A stretch of 64,000 bases of DNA. It comes from Algoriphagus kandeliae. Lineage in GTDB: Bacteria > Bacteroidota > Bacteroidia > Cytophagales > Cyclobacteriaceae. Below, piece after piece: positions 8,808 through 18,326 of the stretch. Made by a program: the position numbers and the translations under genes. A model generated the notes under the pieces. The model was not told where the DNA came from. It made no database searches and worked only from the letters and a program-made list of their open reading frames with translations. The stretch spans positions 987,219 to 1,051,218 of the forward strand of contig NZ_SPSB01000001.1 of assembly GCF_004571135.1 (NCBI RefSeq), read 5' to 3'. Each line of letters opens with the position of its first letter. Position 1 is the first letter of the stretch.

Positions 8808-9869
8808 ATGATCCGAAAACTCTTTCTGGTTCTATTCTCCCTCGCAATGGTCATAGCCATTGTCTACATGCTTGGTCCCAAAGTAGAAAAGCAGGAGTTG
8901 ATCGTCCATTATCCCGAAGTTCCGACTCGGGTCAATGAATTGATGGATTATATAAAGACTCGTGAGGATACCGTGATCGGTCTCAAGGAAGGGAATGAAG
9001 CCTATATCCAATGGGCAGATGAAAGTAATCCAAGAAAGACCCCCTATTCCATTGTATATATTCATGGATTTGGGGCAAGCCCAATGGAAGGAGATCCTGT
9101 TCATCGGTTTTTGGCGGAACATTTTGGCGCAAATCTCTACGTCACACGCCTTCCCGAACATGGAATTCGTCGGGAAAACGGAATGGAATATCTTTCAGCG
9201 CAAGCCTTAGTAGACGCGGCAGGTGAAGCATATCAAATCGGGAAAAGTTTAGGCGATGAAGTTATCGTAGTAGGGACATCTATGGGAGGAGCTCTGACTT
9301 TGATTTTGGCATCGCAACAGCCCGATATAAAAGCTGTAGTCCTATATTCTCCGGCAATCCGAGATAATGGTGGACGATTGGAAGGTTTATTCAGTCCTTG
9401 GCAGCAATGGATTATGGAAAAAACAATGATGAAAAACAAAGTTATTCATCAGAATCGTGAGGGTGAAAAAGCCGCCTATTGGTCTGAAGATTACCATATG
9501 AACGCCTATGAAAGTTTGGCTGTACTGCTTTACAGTATGATGGATAAAAAGACCTTTGAAAAAATTAAACAACCACTTTTTCTAGGCTATTATTATAAGA
9601 GTGATGAGGAGCAAGACCCGGTAGTTTCCGTACCGAAAATGCTGGAAATGTATCAACAACTAGGAACTCCTAAAGAATTGAAAAGAGAAAAAGCTTTCCC
9701 AAAATCAGGTGACCATGTGATTGGAAGTTCCATCACTTCTGATGATTGGGAGGGAGTACTTTTTGAAACGATCGACTTTTTAGAAAATGTAGTAGGCATC
9801 CCACCAAGCCCAAAATTTCAGCAGGAAATTGATGAACTAATTGAAGCTAATTCCATGATGGATAAATAA
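8808..9869 (+). CDS. Membrane-anchored alpha/beta hydrolase
   Basis: 353 residues. One N-terminal hydrophobic segment (residues 4-21) acts as anchor or uncleaved signal. The core shows the oxyanion-hole motif YIHGFGA (84-90), a nucleophile elbow GTSMGG with Ser158, and a late His in KSGDHVIGSS as the likely catalytic base. This is a lipase/carboxylesterase-like fold. It starts 3 bp after the preceding lipoprotein and is closed by the terminator at 9873-9907. The substrate is unknown; lipid esters are plausible for a membrane-attached enzyme (inference). Confidence 0.85.
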   Translation: MIRKLFLVLFSLAMVIAIVYMLGPKVEKQELIVHYPEVPTRVNELMDYIKTREDTVIGLKEGNEAYIQWADESNPRKTPYSIVYIHGFGASPMEGDPVHRFLAEHFGANLYVTRLPEHGIRRENGMEYLSAQALVDAAGEAYQIGKSLGDEVIVVGTSMGGALTLILASQQPDIKAVVLYSPAIRDNGGRLEGLFSPWQQWIMEKTMMKNKVIHQNREGEKAAYWSEDYHMNAYESLAVLLYSMMDKKTFEKIKQPLFLGYYYKSDEEQDPVVSVPKMLEMYQQLGTPKELKREKAFPKSGDHVIGSSITSDDWEGVLFETIDFLENVVGIPPSPKFQQEIDELIEANSMMDK

Positions 9870-9872
9870 TTA

Positions 9873-9907
9873 AAAAAGCCCGCCAAATTTAATTCAGCGG
9901 GCTTTTT
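9873..9907. terminator. Bidirectional rho-independent terminator
   Basis: AAAAAGCCCGC and GCGGGCTTTTT form an 11-bp perfect stem with a 13-nt loop and A/T tracts on both sides. It sits between the ends of the convergent hydrolase gene and the xylose operon and can serve both. Confidence 0.88.
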
Positions 9908-9922
9908 CTTTTTATTTCAAAA

Positions 9923-11236
9923 TCAAATAAACCGATTCAATAAATTTTCATAGTATTCCTGCTTACCACTGATTTGGGCAGGCTCGCCTACCTCAGCTGC
10001 ATAGTTTCGGAGGTCTTCTAAAGTCAATTTCCCTTCTTCAAAATCCTTTCCTTTACCAGCATCAAAACTCGCATAGCGTTGTTTTCTTCGCTCGAGGTAA
10101 TCAGATTTTTCTAAGATGTCGTTGGCTATCAGCATTCCTCTTGCGAAGGCATCCATACTTCCGATATGGGCCAAAAACAAATCATCAGGATCTGTCGAGT
10201 TTCTTCTGATTTTCGCGTCAAAATTCACTCCCCCACCTTTCAATCCTCCGGAAGTCAATAAAACCAACATAGCTTCGGTCAATTCCTGAAGATTCATGGC
10301 AAATTGATCGGTATCCCAACCATTTTGATAATCACCTCGGTTAGCATCAATACTTCCCAAAAGACCTGCATCCGCCGCTACCTGCAATTCATGTTGGAAG
10401 GTATGACCTGCTAGGGTCGCATGGTTGACTTCGATGTTTAATTTGAAGTCTTTGTCCAAACCATAATGTCTCAAGAAACCGATAACTGTCGCTGAGTCAT
10501 AATCATATTGATGTTTTGTAGGCTCCATCGGCTTAGGCTCAATGAAGAATGTACCTTTAAATCCATTTTTTCGAGCATAGTCTCGAGCCATTGAAAGAAA
10601 CTTGGCCAAATGCTCTACTTCTCGATTCATGTCTGTATTGAGTAGAGACATATATCCTTCTCTTCCTCCCCAAAAGACATAATTTTCACCACCTAACTTG
10701 ATGGTAGCATCTAATGCATTTTTAACCTGAGCACCCGCCCAAGCAACCACATCGAAATTCGGATTTGTGGATGCTCCATTCATGTATCTTGGATTGCTGA
10801 AGACATTGGCAGTTCCCCAAAGCAATTTCACCCCGGTTTCCTTTTGCTTTTGAAGTGCATAATCGGTGATGATTTCCATTCGCTTTTCGTATTCAGCTAA
10901 TGAGTCTCCTTCATCAATCAAATCCACATCGTGAAAGCAATAATAGGGAGCGCCAATCTTTGTAATGAATTCAAAAGCGGCATCCATTTTATCCTTTGCC
11001 CGCTGAATCGGATCAGGATTTACATCCCAGGGATGTCTGATCGTTCCGGGACCAAATGGATCAGCCCCAGTGCCACAGAAGGAATGCCAGTAAGCAATGG
11101 CAAATTTGAAGTGTTCCTTCATCGTTTTTCCACCAATCACACGATTTGCATCGTAATACCGAAATGCTAGTGTATTGTCACTCTGAGGGCCTTCATACCC
11201 GATTTTTCCAATTTCCGGAAAATACAATTTTGACAT
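9923..11236 (-). CDS. xylA: Xylose isomerase
   Basis: Interconverts D-xylose and D-xylulose in the cytoplasm with two divalent metals. 437 residues, the length of the long (class II) isomerases. Signature segments are present: CFHDVD with the catalytic His near residue 101, [24 protein letters not shown] with metal-binding Glu and substrate Lys, [10 protein letters not shown], and [16 protein letters not shown] with further metal ligands. It is the last gene of a symporter-xylB-xylA operon, 34 bp after xylB, and is followed by the bidirectional terminator. The call is certain. Confidence 0.98.
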   Translation of the reverse strand: MSKLYFPEIGKIGYEGPQSDNTLAFRYYDANRVIGGKTMKEHFKFAIAYWHSFCGTGADPFGPGTIRHPWDVNPDPIQRAKDKMDAAFEFITKIGAPYYCFHDVDLIDEGDSLAEYEKRMEIITDYALQKQKETGVKLLWGTANVFSNPRYMNGASTNPNFDVVAWAGAQVKNALDATIKLGGENYVFWGGREGYMSLLNTDMNREVEHLAKFLSMARDYARKNGFKGTFFIEPKPMEPTKHQYDYDSATVIGFLRHYGLDKDFKLNIEVNHATLAGHTFQHELQVAADAGLLGSIDANRGDYQNGWDTDQFAMNLQELTEAMLVLLTSGGLKGGGVNFDAKIRRNSTDPDDLFLAHIGSMDAFARGMLIANDILEKSDYLERRKQRYASFDAGKGKDFEEGKLTLEDLRNYAAEVGEPAQISGKQEYYENLLNRFI

Positions 11237-11270
11237 GTTGGTTATTTTTAGGTTTGAGTTTATTAAACAA

Positions 11271-12773
11271 TTATATATGCATTTTTTGAACTTCTTCTAG
11301 GCAATTTTTCCAACGGGAAAATAATTCCTCATAGGGTTCAAAGAAATTTTCGTTGGGTTCGTAGGTCTCCAAAAGCTGTAGTCCTTCAAATGCTTCGGCC
11401 TCATTTGTGAATATTCCTGCACCAATTCCGGCTCCTCTTGCTGCACCTTGTGCTCCATCTGTGTCGTATAATTTCAACTCCACACGATTCATATGGATGA
11501 AGGTTTTTCTAAAAATCGGACTTAAAAACATATTGGCCCGACCTGCCTTAACCGTCTGTAGATCCAAACCCATATCTTTCATGATTTGGAAACCATAGGT
11601 CAATGCAGCTACAATTCCTTCCTGTGCTGCCCGGATCATATGTCCTTTATCATGTTTCAACAAATCCAAGCCAATCATATGCGCTCCAACTTGCTTGTTT
11701 TGCAGGATTCTTTCTGCTCCATTTCCAAAAGGAATGAAAAGCAGGCCATCCGCTCCTATCCCTGCCGAAGCTGCAAAATTGTTCATTTCATCATATTCAA
11801 TTTTGCCAGCACCCATCAATCGCTTAATCCAGCTATTCAAAATCCCTGTTCCGTTAACACAAAGCAACACCCCATAAGAAGGCGTATTTTTTTGATGATT
11901 GACGTGGACGAAGGTATTTACTCTTGAAAGCGGATCAAACAAAGGAGTATCACAGACTCCATAGACCGTACCGGAAGTACCTGCAGTAGTAGCAAGTTCG
12001 CCTGGTTTTAGTACCTTTAGCGAAAATGCATTATTCGGTTGATCACCTGCGCGATAAGAAACCGGAACTCCTTCTTCTATCCCCGTAAGCTTGGACGCTT
12101 GGGAAGTAACTTTTCCTTGAAGTGAAAAAGAAGGAACAACATCAGGAATCCATTCTTTCAAGATTTGGTAATCTTCCAAGAGTTTTTCACTGATCCCGTT
12201 TTTTTGGAAGTCCCAAAAAATCCCTTCAGATAAGCCTGTTTCCGAAGTCAAAATTTCTCCTGTCAATTTCATCGCAATGTAATCTCCAGGAAGCATGATT
12301 TTATGGATTCTGGAAACAAGATCAGGTTCGTTTTCTATGATCCAGCGCAATTTGGAAGCTGTAAAATTCCCTGGGGAATTCAACAGATTATTCAAGCAAT
12401 ATTCCTCCCCTAATCGCTCGAAAGCTTTTTCTCCAATTTCCACCGCACGACTATCACACCAGATAATGGAAGAGCGAAGAACTTGCTGATTTTCGTCCAC
12501 TAGGACCAAACCATGCATTTGATAGGCAATTCCGATACCCTTCAATTCCCCTTTTTTTACCTGTGCTTTGTCGAGTACGTATTTGGAAGCTTGCTGAACA
12601 TATTTCCACCACATTTCGGGATCTTGTTCAGCCCAACCTGATTTAGGGGAAGAAATCGGCATTTCTTCACTAGGAAATGCTTTTGCTACTAAAGCTGTTC
12701 CTGAATCAGCATCCAGCAAAGAGGCTTTGACTGAGGAACTCCCTATATCTAATCCTAGCAATAATTTCCTCAT
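11271..12773 (-). CDS. xylB: Xylulokinase
   Basis: Phosphorylates D-xylulose to xylulose 5-phosphate for the pentose phosphate pathway. 500 residues, standard FGGY kinase length. Seen are the N-terminal phosphate-binding [35 protein letters not shown] (substrate contact), [11 protein letters not shown] with the catalytic Asp, and [11 protein letters not shown] of the second ATP-binding domain. Placed between the symporter (3-bp gap) and xylA (34-bp gap), so xylulose is the obvious substrate within the FGGY family. Confidence 0.97.
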   Translation of the reverse strand: MRKLLLGLDIGSSSVKASLLDADSGTALVAKAFPSEEMPISSPKSGWAEQDPEMWWKYVQQASKYVLDKAQVKKGELKGIGIAYQMHGLVLVDENQQVLRSSIIWCDSRAVEIGEKAFERLGEEYCLNNLLNSPGNFTASKLRWIIENEPDLVSRIHKIMLPGDYIAMKLTGEILTSETGLSEGIFWDFQKNGISEKLLEDYQILKEWIPDVVPSFSLQGKVTSQASKLTGIEEGVPVSYRAGDQPNNAFSLKVLKPGELATTAGTSGTVYGVCDTPLFDPLSRVNTFVHVNHQKNTPSYGVLLCVNGTGILNSWIKRLMGAGKIEYDEMNNFAASAGIGADGLLFIPFGNGAERILQNKQVGAHMIGLDLLKHDKGHMIRAAQEGIVAALTYGFQIMKDMGLDLQTVKAGRANMFLSPIFRKTFIHMNRVELKLYDTDGAQGAARGAGIGAGIFTNEAEAFEGLQLLETYEPNENFFEPYEELFSRWKNCLEEVQKMHI

Positions 12774-12776
12774 GAC

Positions 12777-14420
12777 TTACCAGAATATAATATACAATGC
12801 TGCTATAATTCCAGAAATCAGGAAGGCTCCGACTTTAAATCCAGTACTAGTTCGGAATAGGTCTCTGTTGATATCGATGCTGTTTGGATGATCCTTTCCT
12901 TTTCCTTCTATCAAACTGATGCTGATCATCAATGCCGCCAAAATCAAAAACACTATTCCCATTCTATCAATGAATGGAAGACCTGGGAAACCAAACTTTA
13001 GAACCACCGAAAGCGGAATACTCAAAGCTGCACCGACCAAGGCAGCATTGGAAGTTGTTTTTTTCCAGAAAACACCAAAGAAGAAAATAGCAAATACTCC
13101 AGGGCTAATAAAACCTGTATATTCCTGAATGAATTGGAAAGCTTGATCAAGCTGACCCAAAGCAGGAGCCACCAAGGAGGCGATTACAAAGGCTACCACT
13201 GCTGTAATTCTACCAACTCTTACCTGTTGCGTTTCTGTAGAGTTCTTCCCAAAATACTTGCTGTAAATATCCATGGTGAAGATAGTCGAAGTACTATTTG
13301 CCATGGATGCCAAAGAGGAAACAATCGCGGCTGTCAAAGCAGCAAAAGCCAAACCTTTCAACCCTACAGGAAGCAATTGAAGTAACGTCGGATATGCTCG
13401 ATCAGATTTTACCAAGCCAGTCATTGGATCCTGCATAGATGACAAGAAACTTGAATCCATTCCTTTATTCACAATGACCAACGCCGCAATACCTGGAATA
13501 ACTACGATCAAAGGCATCAAAATCTTCAAGAAACCTGCGAAAATCATCCCCTTTTGAGCCTCATCCAAGCTCTTTGCAGCCAATGCTCGCTGGGTGATAT
13601 ATTGGTTGAATCCCCAATAACTGAGGTTTACAATCCACATTCCTCCTACTAGAACACTTAATCCAGGGAGATCCAGGTAAGCGTCATATTCACCACCTTT
13701 TCCATCAGGAATCATCATTTCACCTTTGGAAAGAATCATGGAAAAGTGATTGGGAACTTCTTGTCTAAGCAGGCTAATCCCTTCCCAAACATCTCCTTCT
13801 CCTACCATCTGAAGTGCGATGTAGGTCGTAGCTAGTCCTCCCGCGATTAAGAAGAAAACTTGTACCACATCTGTCCAGGCTACAGCTTTTAGTCCTCCAT
13901 AAATGGAATAAATCATCGCGAATAAAGCCAAACCGATGATTCCATAAGAAAGCGGAATATCTAGAATCGTATTCAAGCTCAAAGCCCCTAAATAAAGAAC
14001 TGAGGTCAGGTTTACGAAGACATAAAGCAAAAGCCAGAAAACCGCCATGGTTGTTCTTACTCTTGTATCGTAGCGATCCAGCAAGAAACCAGGCATCGTG
14101 TAAATGCCTTTTTTGATATAAACAGGCAGGAAGAAAATTGCGACTACTAATAAAGTAGCTGCAGCCATCCACTCATACGTGGAAATTGCCAAACCCAGCG
14201 CGAAACCGGAACCTGACATTCCGATAAATTGCTCGGCTGAAATATTGGAGGCGATCAAAGAAGCACCTACTGCCCACCAGGGAAGGGCTTTAGACGCCAA
14301 AAAGTAATCTGATGAGTTCTTTACGTGGCCTTTCTTTTCACGGGATACAAATATCCCCATGCCAACGATCAATAAGCAGTATCCTATGAATACTACCAGG
14401 TCTAAGGGTTCTAAGAGCAT
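12777..14420 (-). CDS. Sodium/sugar symporter, SSS family (probable xylose uptake)
   Basis: 547 residues with about 14 hydrophobic segments. The N-terminal region DYFLASKALPWWAVGASLIASNISAEQ (first part DYFLASKALPWWAVGASL) and the following FIGMSGSGFA are typical of the vSGLT/SglT branch of solute:sodium symporters, including the Na+-coordinating Ser/Thr-rich helix around AALTAAIVSSLASMANSTST. As first gene of the operon with xylB (3-bp gap) and xylA, xylose is the likely cargo (inference from context). It lies in the inner membrane; an outer-membrane sugar receptor is not encoded here. Confidence 0.93.
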   Translation of the reverse strand: MLLEPLDLVVFIGYCLLIVGMGIFVSREKKGHVKNSSDYFLASKALPWWAVGASLIASNISAEQFIGMSGSGFALGLAISTYEWMAAATLLVVAIFFLPVYIKKGIYTMPGFLLDRYDTRVRTTMAVFWLLLYVFVNLTSVLYLGALSLNTILDIPLSYGIIGLALFAMIYSIYGGLKAVAWTDVVQVFFLIAGGLATTYIALQMVGEGDVWEGISLLRQEVPNHFSMILSKGEMMIPDGKGGEYDAYLDLPGLSVLVGGMWIVNLSYWGFNQYITQRALAAKSLDEAQKGMIFAGFLKILMPLIVVIPGIAALVIVNKGMDSSFLSSMQDPMTGLVKSDRAYPTLLQLLPVGLKGLAFAALTAAIVSSLASMANSTSTIFTMDIYSKYFGKNSTETQQVRVGRITAVVAFVIASLVAPALGQLDQAFQFIQEYTGFISPGVFAIFFFGVFWKKTTSNAALVGAALSIPLSVVLKFGFPGLPFIDRMGIVFLILAALMISISLIEGKGKDHPNSIDINRDLFRTSTGFKVGAFLISGIIAALYIIFW

Positions 14421-14839
14421 AGATTTTAGGGTTATTGGGCTTAGTAATAAGTTTATAGGTTAAAGACTAATAGCTAAATAAGCCACTAAATATAAAACTT
14501 TCAGATAAAGGTCAGCAACCACTACTGTCAATTTTATATGTAAAATATACTTGGCCTTATCAATGGTCAAAAAACTTCCCCATTCCCAAAAAATTAGATT
14601 TCACCAAAACCGACTACTAATACACTTTTATTGAATAGCGAGGTTTTATTGAATTAGCATGTTCAAAATCGCGCATAAAAACGTTCGATTATGAACAGAA
14701 TTTAAATTTGAATTATTTAAACCGTATTTAAATTTGACTATTGGTCCAAAATAATTCTGTAAAATCCTCAAATATTTTCATTTTTGACCTGAATTTTAAA
14801 TCAGAGGATTCTTAGCATAGTAATTGGTCAATTGGTGCA
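14421..14839. other. 419-bp intergenic region between xylose operon and sdaAB; candidate regulatory repeats
   Basis: No convincing gene. AT-rich. Visible structure: a direct repeat TTTTATTGAAT at 14626-14636 and 14644-14654 (18-bp period); TGTTCA at 14660-14665 facing TGAACA at 14692-14697, the latter inside the small dyad GTTCGATTATGAAC (14683-14696); and the direct repeat TTTAAATTTGA at 14701-14711 and 14727-14737. It must hold the promoters for both the xylose operon and sdaAB. I found no full TTTG-N19-TANNTTTG match on either strand. The repeats may be operator half-sites. Confidence 0.45.
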
Positions 14840-15517
14840 ATGGCAGGAAAAAGCAGTGTTTTTGACATGATTGGTCCCGTAATGATAGGACCCTCTTCCT
14901 CGCATACGGCGGGAGTAGTTCGAATTGCCCGGGCTGCCATCCGAGTTTTAGGTGGAATTCCTGATGAAGCGAGTATCGTTTTCTACAATTCTTTCGCTAG
15001 AACTTATGAGGGGCATGGGAGTGACAGGGCAATTATCGGTGGTCTTTTGGATTTTAAAACCGATGATGAGCGAATCCGAGAAGCATTGGATTTTGCTAAA
15101 GAAAAAGGACTTGTCTATCATTTCAAGTCAATAGGAAATTCCTCTGTTCACCATCCAAATACTATAAAACTAAATCTTCGAAGGGGAGATAGAAAGGTTG
15201 AAGTCGTCGGTGAAAGTTTGGGAGGAGGATTAATCAATATTGCTGAAGTGGATGGATTTGTTGCCAACTTTTCGGCGCAACTTCATACATTGATTATTAA
15301 GGCACAGGATGTTTCCGGCGCAATTGCTTTCATTTCGTCTGTAATTGCTCAGGAAAAAACCAATATTGCTACTATGTCTGTTTCTCGAAAAGGAAAAAAC
15401 GACTTAGCTTGCCATGTCATTGAGATGGACTCCGGCATAAGGCCTATTACCATCGATTATTTGAAATCATTACCTTGGATTAAAGAATTAATTTACATAC
15501 CAGATATAGATCTATAA
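14840..15517 (+). CDS. sdaAB: L-serine ammonia-lyase, iron-sulfur type, beta subunit
   Basis: 225 residues. The N-terminal SVFDMIGPVMIGPSSSHTAG is the hallmark of the beta chain of [4Fe-4S] serine dehydratase. The C-terminal ~80 residues (from AQLHTLIIKAQDVSG) form an ACT domain. With the separate alpha subunit (sdaAA, not in this window) it converts L-serine to pyruvate and ammonia. A TolC gene follows after 9 bp on the same strand, but a functional link is unlikely. Confidence 0.93.
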   Translation: MAGKSSVFDMIGPVMIGPSSSHTAGVVRIARAAIRVLGGIPDEASIVFYNSFARTYEGHGSDRAIIGGLLDFKTDDERIREALDFAKEKGLVYHFKSIGNSSVHHPNTIKLNLRRGDRKVEVVGESLGGGLINIAEVDGFVANFSAQLHTLIIKAQDVSGAIAFISSVIAQEKTNIATMSVSRKGKNDLACHVIEMDSGIRPITIDYLKSLPWIKELIYIPDIDL

Positions 15518-15526
15518 GCTACCACA

Positions 15527-16870
15527 ATGAAAAAGCTTTTTGTAAGCTTCGCTTTGATCTGCGGATTGTTTTTTGAGACTAAAGCACAGGAAATTACAGG
15601 TCCTATTGACCTGGAAACTGCTGTGGAAATTGCACTCGAAAACAATTTGACACTCAAACGAAGTCAACTCAACCAAATTGGCAACGAAGCAAATTTGTTG
15701 CAACGTAAAGGAAGTCGCTTCCCTACCCTATCTACAGGCGCCAGTAGTGGTTACCGTTGGGGTCGTTCCATTAACCCAGTAACCAACCTCTTTGAAACTG
15801 AGCGAATCGGAAACATCAACCTTTCGATGAACTCCAACATGACCATTTTTGGTGCTGGCAGAATCAATAATTCAGTTAATCAGGCAAAGTCTGATTTGGA
15901 AGCTGGCCAATATAACATAGAAGCCACCGAGAACACGATTACCTTGAATATTATCAATTTATTCATCAACGTCGTTTTTAATCGGGAGCAAGTGAAAATT
16001 GCTGAGAACCAGCTAAAAACTACTCAAGAGCAACTGGAAAGAACTACCAAACTGGTAGAAGCTGGCTCTTTGCCATACTCCGACCAATTGGACTTAGAGG
16101 CACAAAATGCCACCAATGAATCAGAAGTAATCAATGCTCAAAATGCTTTACGAATAGCTAAGCTCAATTTGGCTCAAGCTATGCAAATTCCATTTACTGA
16201 GGATTTTGATGTGGTAGAACCTGCTCTTGAATTCAATGAAACGCTGATGGCCACCGAAAACCCAACCATGATTTATAATACGGCGGTGGAAATCATGCCA
16301 GAGATTTTGGCGGCACAGAAAAACATTGAAAGTGCTGAATATGGAGTAAAATCGGCTAAAGGAGCATTTTATCCTTCTTTAGGAATTGGAGCAAATATTT
16401 TCTCTAACTATGTAGATAGAGCTGCTCCAGGACAAGAACCGGATCCTTTCAGAACTCAAATCGAAAACAACCTTTCTCAATCGGTCAACCTTTCTTTGAA
16501 TATTCCGATCTTTACGCAGTTCAACAATAAATCGAATTTGCAGCGGGCTAGAGTTCAACGTCAATTGGCAGAGGTAGCAGAACTTGAAGCGAAAAACCAA
16601 TTGCGTCAGGACATTGAAACAGCTTACAACCAAGCTTTAGCAGCTGAGCGTTCTTATCAAGCTTCTTTAACTCGAGTGGAAAGCTTGGAAGAATCCCTTC
16701 GAATTGCTCAGCAGCGATTTGATCTTGGAGCAATCAATTCTGTGGACTTTCAAGTAGCACAGGTGAATTATTTCAATGCTCAGTCTGATCTTTTGAATGC
16801 AAAATACACCTACATTTTCAGAGTTAAAGTCCTTGATTTCTATTTAGGAAACCCCATCAACCTTAACTAA
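15527..16870 (+). CDS. TolC-family outer-membrane efflux protein
   Basis: 447 residues, signal peptide MKKLFVSFALICGLFF..KAQ. The chain is two homologous halves rich in coiled-coil heptads (ENQLKTTQEQLERTTKLVEAG; second half RVESLEESLRIAQQRFDLG), each followed by the family's G.i...D.l.A....a. pattern (GSLPYSDQLDLEAQNATN; GAINSVDFQVAQVNYFNA). It forms the outer-membrane channel-tunnel of tripartite efflux. It is paired with the adaptor gene 3 bp downstream. The inner-membrane pump is not encoded next to them. Confidence 0.92.
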   Translation: MKKLFVSFALICGLFFETKAQEITGPIDLETAVEIALENNLTLKRSQLNQIGNEANLLQRKGSRFPTLSTGASSGYRWGRSINPVTNLFETERIGNINLSMNSNMTIFGAGRINNSVNQAKSDLEAGQYNIEATENTITLNIINLFINVVFNREQVKIAENQLKTTQEQLERTTKLVEAGSLPYSDQLDLEAQNATNESEVINAQNALRIAKLNLAQAMQIPFTEDFDVVEPALEFNETLMATENPTMIYNTAVEIMPEILAAQKNIESAEYGVKSAKGAFYPSLGIGANIFSNYVDRAAPGQEPDPFRTQIENNLSQSVNLSLNIPIFTQFNNKSNLQRARVQRQLAEVAELEAKNQLRQDIETAYNQALAAERSYQASLTRVESLEESLRIAQQRFDLGAINSVDFQVAQVNYFNAQSDLLNAKYTYIFRVKVLDFYLGNPINLN

Positions 16871-16873
16871 ACC

Positions 16874-18187
16874 ATGACAACGAAAAAATCAAATAAATCT
16901 CTTTATTACCTCCTGGGAGTTGTTGGATTAATCATCCTATTCGCAATTATTGGAAAATCTGCAGGTTGGATTGGCGGTGAAAAAGTTACCCAAGTTCAAA
17001 CAGCAAAAGTTTCCAAAAACAAAATCATTGAAAAGGTTTCAGCGTCCGGAGAAATTCAACCTGAAATTGAGGTGAATCTTAGTCCTGACGTAGCTGGTGA
17101 AATCATCGAATTGAATGTACAGGAAGGTGATTCTGTAGAGGTTGGAAAGCTTCTAGTGAAAATTAGACCTGACAACTTTATTTCTGCTTTGGATCGTGCA
17201 CGCGCAAACTTAAATCAGCAAGAAGCTAACCTTGCACAGGCTAGAGCAAGTCTTCAAAGAGCAGAAGCTCAATTCACGCAAAGCGAATTGAATTACAAGC
17301 GGCAGAAAGTTCTTTACGAGCAAAAAGCAATTTCTGATGCTGATTTTGAGCAGGCTGAAGCTTCCTATATTTCTGCACAAAAAGATTTAGAAGCTGCCAA
17401 GCAAAATGTAGTAGCAGCTGAGTTTATTGTCAAAAGTTCTCAGGCTACTGTAAATGAAGCTGCTGAAAATCTTCGCCTGACCAATGTTTACTCTCCTGTT
17501 TCTGGTATTGTATCCAACCTATTGGTAGAAAAAGGGGAACGTGTGGTAGGAACTCAGCAAATGGCTGGTACTGAGATGTTGACCATCGCTGACTTATCCT
17601 TAATGGAAGTGCGGGTTGACGTAAATGAAAATGACATCGTTCGTCTTAGCAAAGGAGATACTACGATTATTGATGTGGATGCCTACTCCTACTCTGGCAA
17701 GAAGTTTAAAGGCGTTGTAACAAGCATTGCGAATACCGCAAACACAAAAGCTTCTGCAGATGCAGTAACGGAATTTAAAGTGAAAATCAGAATCCTAAAT
17801 TCATCTTACGAGGACTTAGTGAAAGAAGGAAATAGATATCCTTTCCGACCTGGAATGACTGCTTCTGTAGAAATCATTACTACTGAAAAATCAGATGTGC
17901 TTTCTATTCCGCTTTCTTCAGTAACTACTCGAGAAAATGAAGTAGACACCCTAGAAGGAGGAACAACTACTCAATTGAAAGAGCTTGTATTCTTGGTAGA
18001 AAATGGAAGCGCGGTCATGCGACAAATCAAAACAGGCATTTCAGATTATCAGAATATCGAAGTATTAGAAGGATTGAAAGAAGGAGATGAAGTAATTTCA
18101 GGTCCTTATTTCATCGTCAGCAAAGAGCTAAAAGACGGAGATAAAATCGAAGTTACAAAAGCTCCTGAAGGTGGACCTTCAAACTAA
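16874..18187 (+). CDS. Efflux periplasmic adaptor (HlyD/MacA-like)
   Basis: 437 residues: one N-terminal membrane anchor (about 9-29), a barrel-sandwich half-motif VSASGEIQPEIEVNLSPDV, a long alanine/glutamine-rich coiled coil (roughly residues 100-195), the second lipoyl-like half NVYSPVSGIVSNLLVEKGE and C-terminal barrel domains. It joins TolC to an inner-membrane transporter. The sequence resembles MacA-type adaptors more than RND ones, so a MacB-like ABC permease elsewhere is the likely partner (inference). It starts 3 bp after the TolC gene and the pair ends with the hairpin at 18206. Confidence 0.9.
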   Translation: MTTKKSNKSLYYLLGVVGLIILFAIIGKSAGWIGGEKVTQVQTAKVSKNKIIEKVSASGEIQPEIEVNLSPDVAGEIIELNVQEGDSVEVGKLLVKIRPDNFISALDRARANLNQQEANLAQARASLQRAEAQFTQSELNYKRQKVLYEQKAISDADFEQAEASYISAQKDLEAAKQNVVAAEFIVKSSQATVNEAAENLRLTNVYSPVSGIVSNLLVEKGERVVGTQQMAGTEMLTIADLSLMEVRVDVNENDIVRLSKGDTTIIDVDAYSYSGKKFKGVVTSIANTANTKASADAVTEFKVKIRILNSSYEDLVKEGNRYPFRPGMTASVEIITTEKSDVLSIPLSSVTTRENEVDTLEGGTTTQLKELVFLVENGSAVMRQIKTGISDYQNIEVLEGLKEGDEVISGPYFIVSKELKDGDKIEVTKAPEGGPSN

Positions 18188-18205
18188 TTTAAAGAAGCCT
18201 TTTTC

Positions 18206-18238
18206 AAGCCCTGAAGTGAAATTCAGGGCTTTTTTTTA
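18206..18238 (+). terminator. Rho-independent terminator of the TolC/adaptor pair
   Basis: AAGCCCTGAA and TTCAGGGCTT form a 10-bp stem with a 6-nt loop, followed by a run of T. Confidence 0.88.
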
Positions 18239-18251
18239 TTCTAATCATTAA

Positions 18252-18264
18252 TTCACAAAGTGAA
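18252..18264. promoter_or_regulatory. Palindrome upstream of copper ATPase, possible operator
   Basis: TTCAC, AAA, GTGAA: a perfect 5-bp inverted repeat with 3-bp spacer, 62 bp before the copA start and just after the previous terminator. It fits a metal-responsive dimeric repressor site, but the regulator is not in the window. Confidence 0.33.
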
Positions 18265-18326
18265 CTATTTATCAATACATTCAATTTTTAACCTATACTT
18301 AAGCTTTGTTTTCCGAACAAATTCCT

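Noticed and set aside
13774..14172. 132-codon minus-strand frame in another frame of the symporter gene
   Set aside because: Out-of-frame shadow of the SSS symporter, which has the real family motifs.
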